21,146 nucleotides of DNA, from positions 34,537 to 55,682 of the forward strand of contig KN886190.1 in assembly GCA_000934455.1 (NCBI GenBank), given 5' to 3'. Below, piece by piece: positions 19,008 through 21,146 of the stretch (positions are counted from its first letter, which is position 1; the number at the start of each line of letters is the position of its first letter). Origin of the DNA: Apostichopus parvimensis. Lineage: Eukaryota > Echinodermata > Holothuroidea > Aspidochirotida > Stichopodidae. The notes below the pieces were generated by a model. It worked only from the letters and a program-made list of their open reading frames with translations. It was not told where the DNA came from and ran no database searches. Position numbers and translations under genes: made by a program.

Positions 19008-20026
19008 CAGTGGCGTAACGATGAGCCTGGGGGGGGGGGGCTCCTGGCCCAAAGGGGCCCCCTATCAGGAGGTCAAACCAAGGGAGTCCGCAGAAATGTT
19101 TACAAGGGGCGGGGGCTTAGTAGGTCATATAGGTGTAACACAGCACTTGAGACTATCTAAGCGGAGCGCCACCATCAGTACGGCGATTTTTTTGCCAAAA
19201 AATACTCCTAGATCGTCGGAAAAGACACTTCCCGTTCAAGTTGCATTTACACATCGGTTATTTTGAGATATCATGTCTTAGGATTTTGACTTTCAATAAT
19301 TTCAGTAATGCATTATGGGTCCGTATTCAATGAACATAACTAGAGAACTGTTGGTTGGGGGAAATCATTGAAAATGTCAAATGCTTAACCTTTTTTTTTT
19401 AATTTTTGATTTTCCAGGAGGGGCGGGCAAGTGCCCCCCCCCCCCCTGCTGTATGGAGTATAATGGAGACTACTGTACAAATATAGTAATCAAACCTAAG
19501 CATAGGCCTAATTTCGGCTGAAACTTTGTCTAAGCCTAATTTCCTGTTCTGTTTTACTTACCAGATACACCGAAGGCATCTTTATTCTTACCTTTTATTA
19601 TTATATTTATATGAAAGCCCTGCCTTCTTTTTCAAATGAACGCAGTTTCAAGTCTGTTGGGTGTTGGGTTATTGTTTTAGAATTTTTCAAAAAATCATAT
19701 GTCCCGATGTTTTACTCAGTACAACATTGGCTGGAATTGGGTTTTAAATTATATACTTTGTTTTCATTATAATAATAAATAACACAACTAGCTCGATACA
19801 AACATTAATACCCAAATGAGCCCATGATCATGATGTCCGTATTCCGTATCACGTGAAAATATGTTTATTTTCTTGTTCAGTCTTGCATAAGTTTTTCTTT
19901 CCCAGTAAAACGGGCCCTCCCTATCCAAAGAGGTACACTTTTTCTGTGCATCAGTATAGCGGGGGCCCCCTTTTGGTCGGGGCCACCGGCTCAGCATGGT
20001 CCGAGCCCATAGGAGTTACGCTACTT
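19008..20026. mobile_element. Nested hAT-type element (CAGTGGCGTAAC ends)
   Basis: The left end CAGTGGCGTAAC and inverted right end AAGTAGCGTAAC flank about 1 kb, with GC-rich subterminal stretches (GGGGCCCCC type). The flanking octamers TGCTCTAC (19000-19007) and TGCCCCAC (20027-20034) match at six of eight positions, both differences being T/C, consistent with an aged 8-bp duplication. Inside, a module copy (19152-19234) preceded by CAAGGGGCGGGGG (about 19104) may mark a third nested fragment ending near 19450. Confidence 0.65.
19152..19234 (+). repeat. Double-hairpin module, copy d
   Basis: The first hairpin is damaged (GCGCCACCATCAGTACGGCG). The second reads GTCGGAAAAGAC, in which both sides of one base pair have changed relative to GCC/GGC. 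Confidence 0.78.
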
Positions 20027-20651
20027 TGCCCCACATTCTTTTCATTTCGAAAGACGCTGCACAGTTTCAAGTTCATTACACACTGAAGGCTTCGATTCTC
20101 TATCTGCCTTCAGTTTAGGGAAGATCTTGGGATTTTCATCCCTAGATATCTCTAGATATAGCTAGATATCCATACAGTACAATGCCCTTGGGATTTCTTG
20201 GCTTTTATTCTCCTTTTTCTCTCTTTCTTCTTTTTCTTTTCCCTTCCTTCCTCTCCTTCCTCCTCTTCCCCCTCTTCCCCCTCTTTTTTTCCTTTTTTCT
20301 TTTTTTTTCTCTCCTCTTTTTCTTACCCGGGGGGCGCGCGCCCCCAACGCCCCCCTGGATACGCGCCTGGTACTAATGTACTTGACACAATCAAGATTGT
20401 TATCGTGTGTTACAAGTATATAGACGTTAGCAAGGATTTAAACAGCTGAGGAGAACGGCGAATCTCTGTCTTGTTTGACATACTTAAAATGCAATTTAGC
20501 CTTTGTCCATACGTTTACCAGAATATGACATCGCCTTCTGCTTCGACTAGTGGTAGCAACTATGACCGTAACACGTTGATAATATGACACCCACCCACAG
20601 GGGCGGGATTTGAGTTGTCAAAGTGGGGGGGGGGGCACTCCGGCCAGCAAG

Positions 20652-20750
20652 ACTATCTAAGCGGAGCGCCACCATCGGTTGGCGCGGAGCGTACAAGAAT
20701 TTTTTTGGCTTTACAAACCCTCCAGATGGCCGGAAACGGCACTTCCCGAG
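20652..20750 (+). repeat. Double-hairpin module, copy e
   Basis: Same as copy b with minor differences; both hairpins are intact. It is the first of three copies in this element. Confidence 0.85.
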
Positions 20751-20898
20751 TGCAGTCTAAGCTGCATGTACCCATCCTTGAAATATGGATCTCATGTCTG
20801 CAATTGTATCTAGATAGTTAATTATCGTTTAAAAATTTGAAGAGGATTGATAGTAGAACATATGGTCGGATGGTGATGTACAACTTTTGTTATACGTC

Positions 20899-20984
20899 AC
20901 TATCTAAGCGGAGCGCCATCATCGGTTGGCAAGGAGCGTCGAAATTTTCGATGAAATGTACCCTTAGATCGGTAAAATTAACAC
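20899..20984 (+). repeat. Double-hairpin module, copy f
   Basis: Reads GCGCCATCATCGGTTGGCAAGG. The stem is reduced, and the second hairpin is replaced by GATCGGTAAAATTAAC. It starts 247 bases after copy e. Confidence 0.75.
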
Positions 20985-21090
20985 CCATATAGGCTTTAAA
21001 TTGCATTTAAACAACTAATGAATGTGTGTTAATTTAGCGAGGACGGATAGAAGAACTTATATGGGGATGTACAACTGAAGCTTATACGTC

Positions 21091-21146
21091 ACTATTTAGG
21101 CGGTGCACCACCATCAGTTGGCGCGGCGCGTCGAAATTTAAGCAAA
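21091..21146 (+). repeat. Double-hairpin module, copy g (cut by window end)
   Basis: Reads ACTATTTAGGCGGTGCACCA, then CCATCAGTTGGCGCGGCGCG. It is the most diverged copy, 192 bases after copy f, and shares the preceding TATACGTC with it. Confidence 0.7.

Larger units (their letters stand above)
18214..20369. mobile_element. hAT-like element with 5-bp duplication GTACT, interrupted by a nested element
   Basis: The left end CAGGGACGTATCCAGG and inverted right end CAGGCGCGTATCCAGG differ at two positions. The flanks are GTACT on both sides (18209-18213, 20370-20374). Like the 16253 element it carries the double-hairpin module near its left end (18256-18354) and a CT-rich tract plus G/C runs near its right end (20199-20368). 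Removing the nested insertion at 19008-20026 and one duplication leaves about 1.1 kb. No transposase motif is seen. Confidence 0.72.
20598..21146. mobile_element. hAT-like element cut by the window edge, with three tandem module copies
   Basis: It begins CAGGGGCGGGATTTGAG followed by a G tract. Positions 20652-20815 closely match the first part of the 16253 element, including CATGTAC and ATATGGATCTCATGTCTGCAATT. Two further, more diverged module copies follow at 20899 and 21091, each preceded by a similar ATGTACAACT...TATACGTC segment. The right end is outside the window. Confidence 0.6.

Noticed and set aside
20162..20449. Lys/Glu/Arg-rich and Phe/Ser-rich open frames on both strands
   Set aside because: Products of the CT-rich tract near the right end of the 18214-20369 element.
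18207..20821. Conserved-looking peptide YLSGAPPSVGA in several plus-strand frames
   Set aside because: It is the translation of the repeated hairpin module; copies have indels and differing frames, so nucleotide-level conservation explains it.

Overview
This is a eukaryotic, intron-rich, AT-rich window crowded with short transposons. It most likely comes from a marine invertebrate deuterostome. An echinoderm such as a sea cucumber fits the flavour of the repeats, but that placement is recall-based and weak. There are no prokaryotic features.

The only host gene I can support runs on the minus strand from 12551 down to 253. Eleven spliced coding exons join in phase into 1,154 codons. The protein is recognisable as ICE2 (NARG2, little elongation complex subunit 2), a partner of ELL and ICE1 in RNA polymerase II transcription of snRNA genes. 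The N-terminal part, the WEIP-containing segment, a DDITSLETFG-like acidic motif and the C-terminal NARG2_C domain (ending in a PWAPLDPNL-type motif) all line up in order with my recollection of vertebrate ICE2. The extreme N-terminus is not secured: a four-codon first exon near 13.72 kb is possible. The extreme C-terminus is either just below 253 or outside the window.

Region by region: 1-1.74 kb holds the last two exons and a 5'-truncated LINE tail whose 3' end almost touches a splice donor. 1.74-5.57 kb is introns with a TTAA-flanked MITE, a 31-bp minisatellite, an hAT MITE inserted into a 51-bp tandem duplication, and a 12-bp satellite that runs up to a splice donor. 5.57-7.15 kb holds exons 8-9 and a long-armed foldback element. 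7.15-9.25 kb is one huge Lys/Glu/Ser-rich exon. 9.25-12.55 kb holds exons 2-6, with a Penelope-type inverted repeat and a retroposon tail in introns. 12.55-16.1 kb is mostly featureless. 16.1-21.1 kb is a transposon graveyard: a decayed Penelope-like element with GIY-YIG remnants, and several hAT-like miniature elements, one nested inside another.

The most interesting unexplained structure is a roughly 100-bp module with two potential hairpins. It recurs seven times in elements whose ends and target-site duplications differ, including a tandem run at the right edge of the window.
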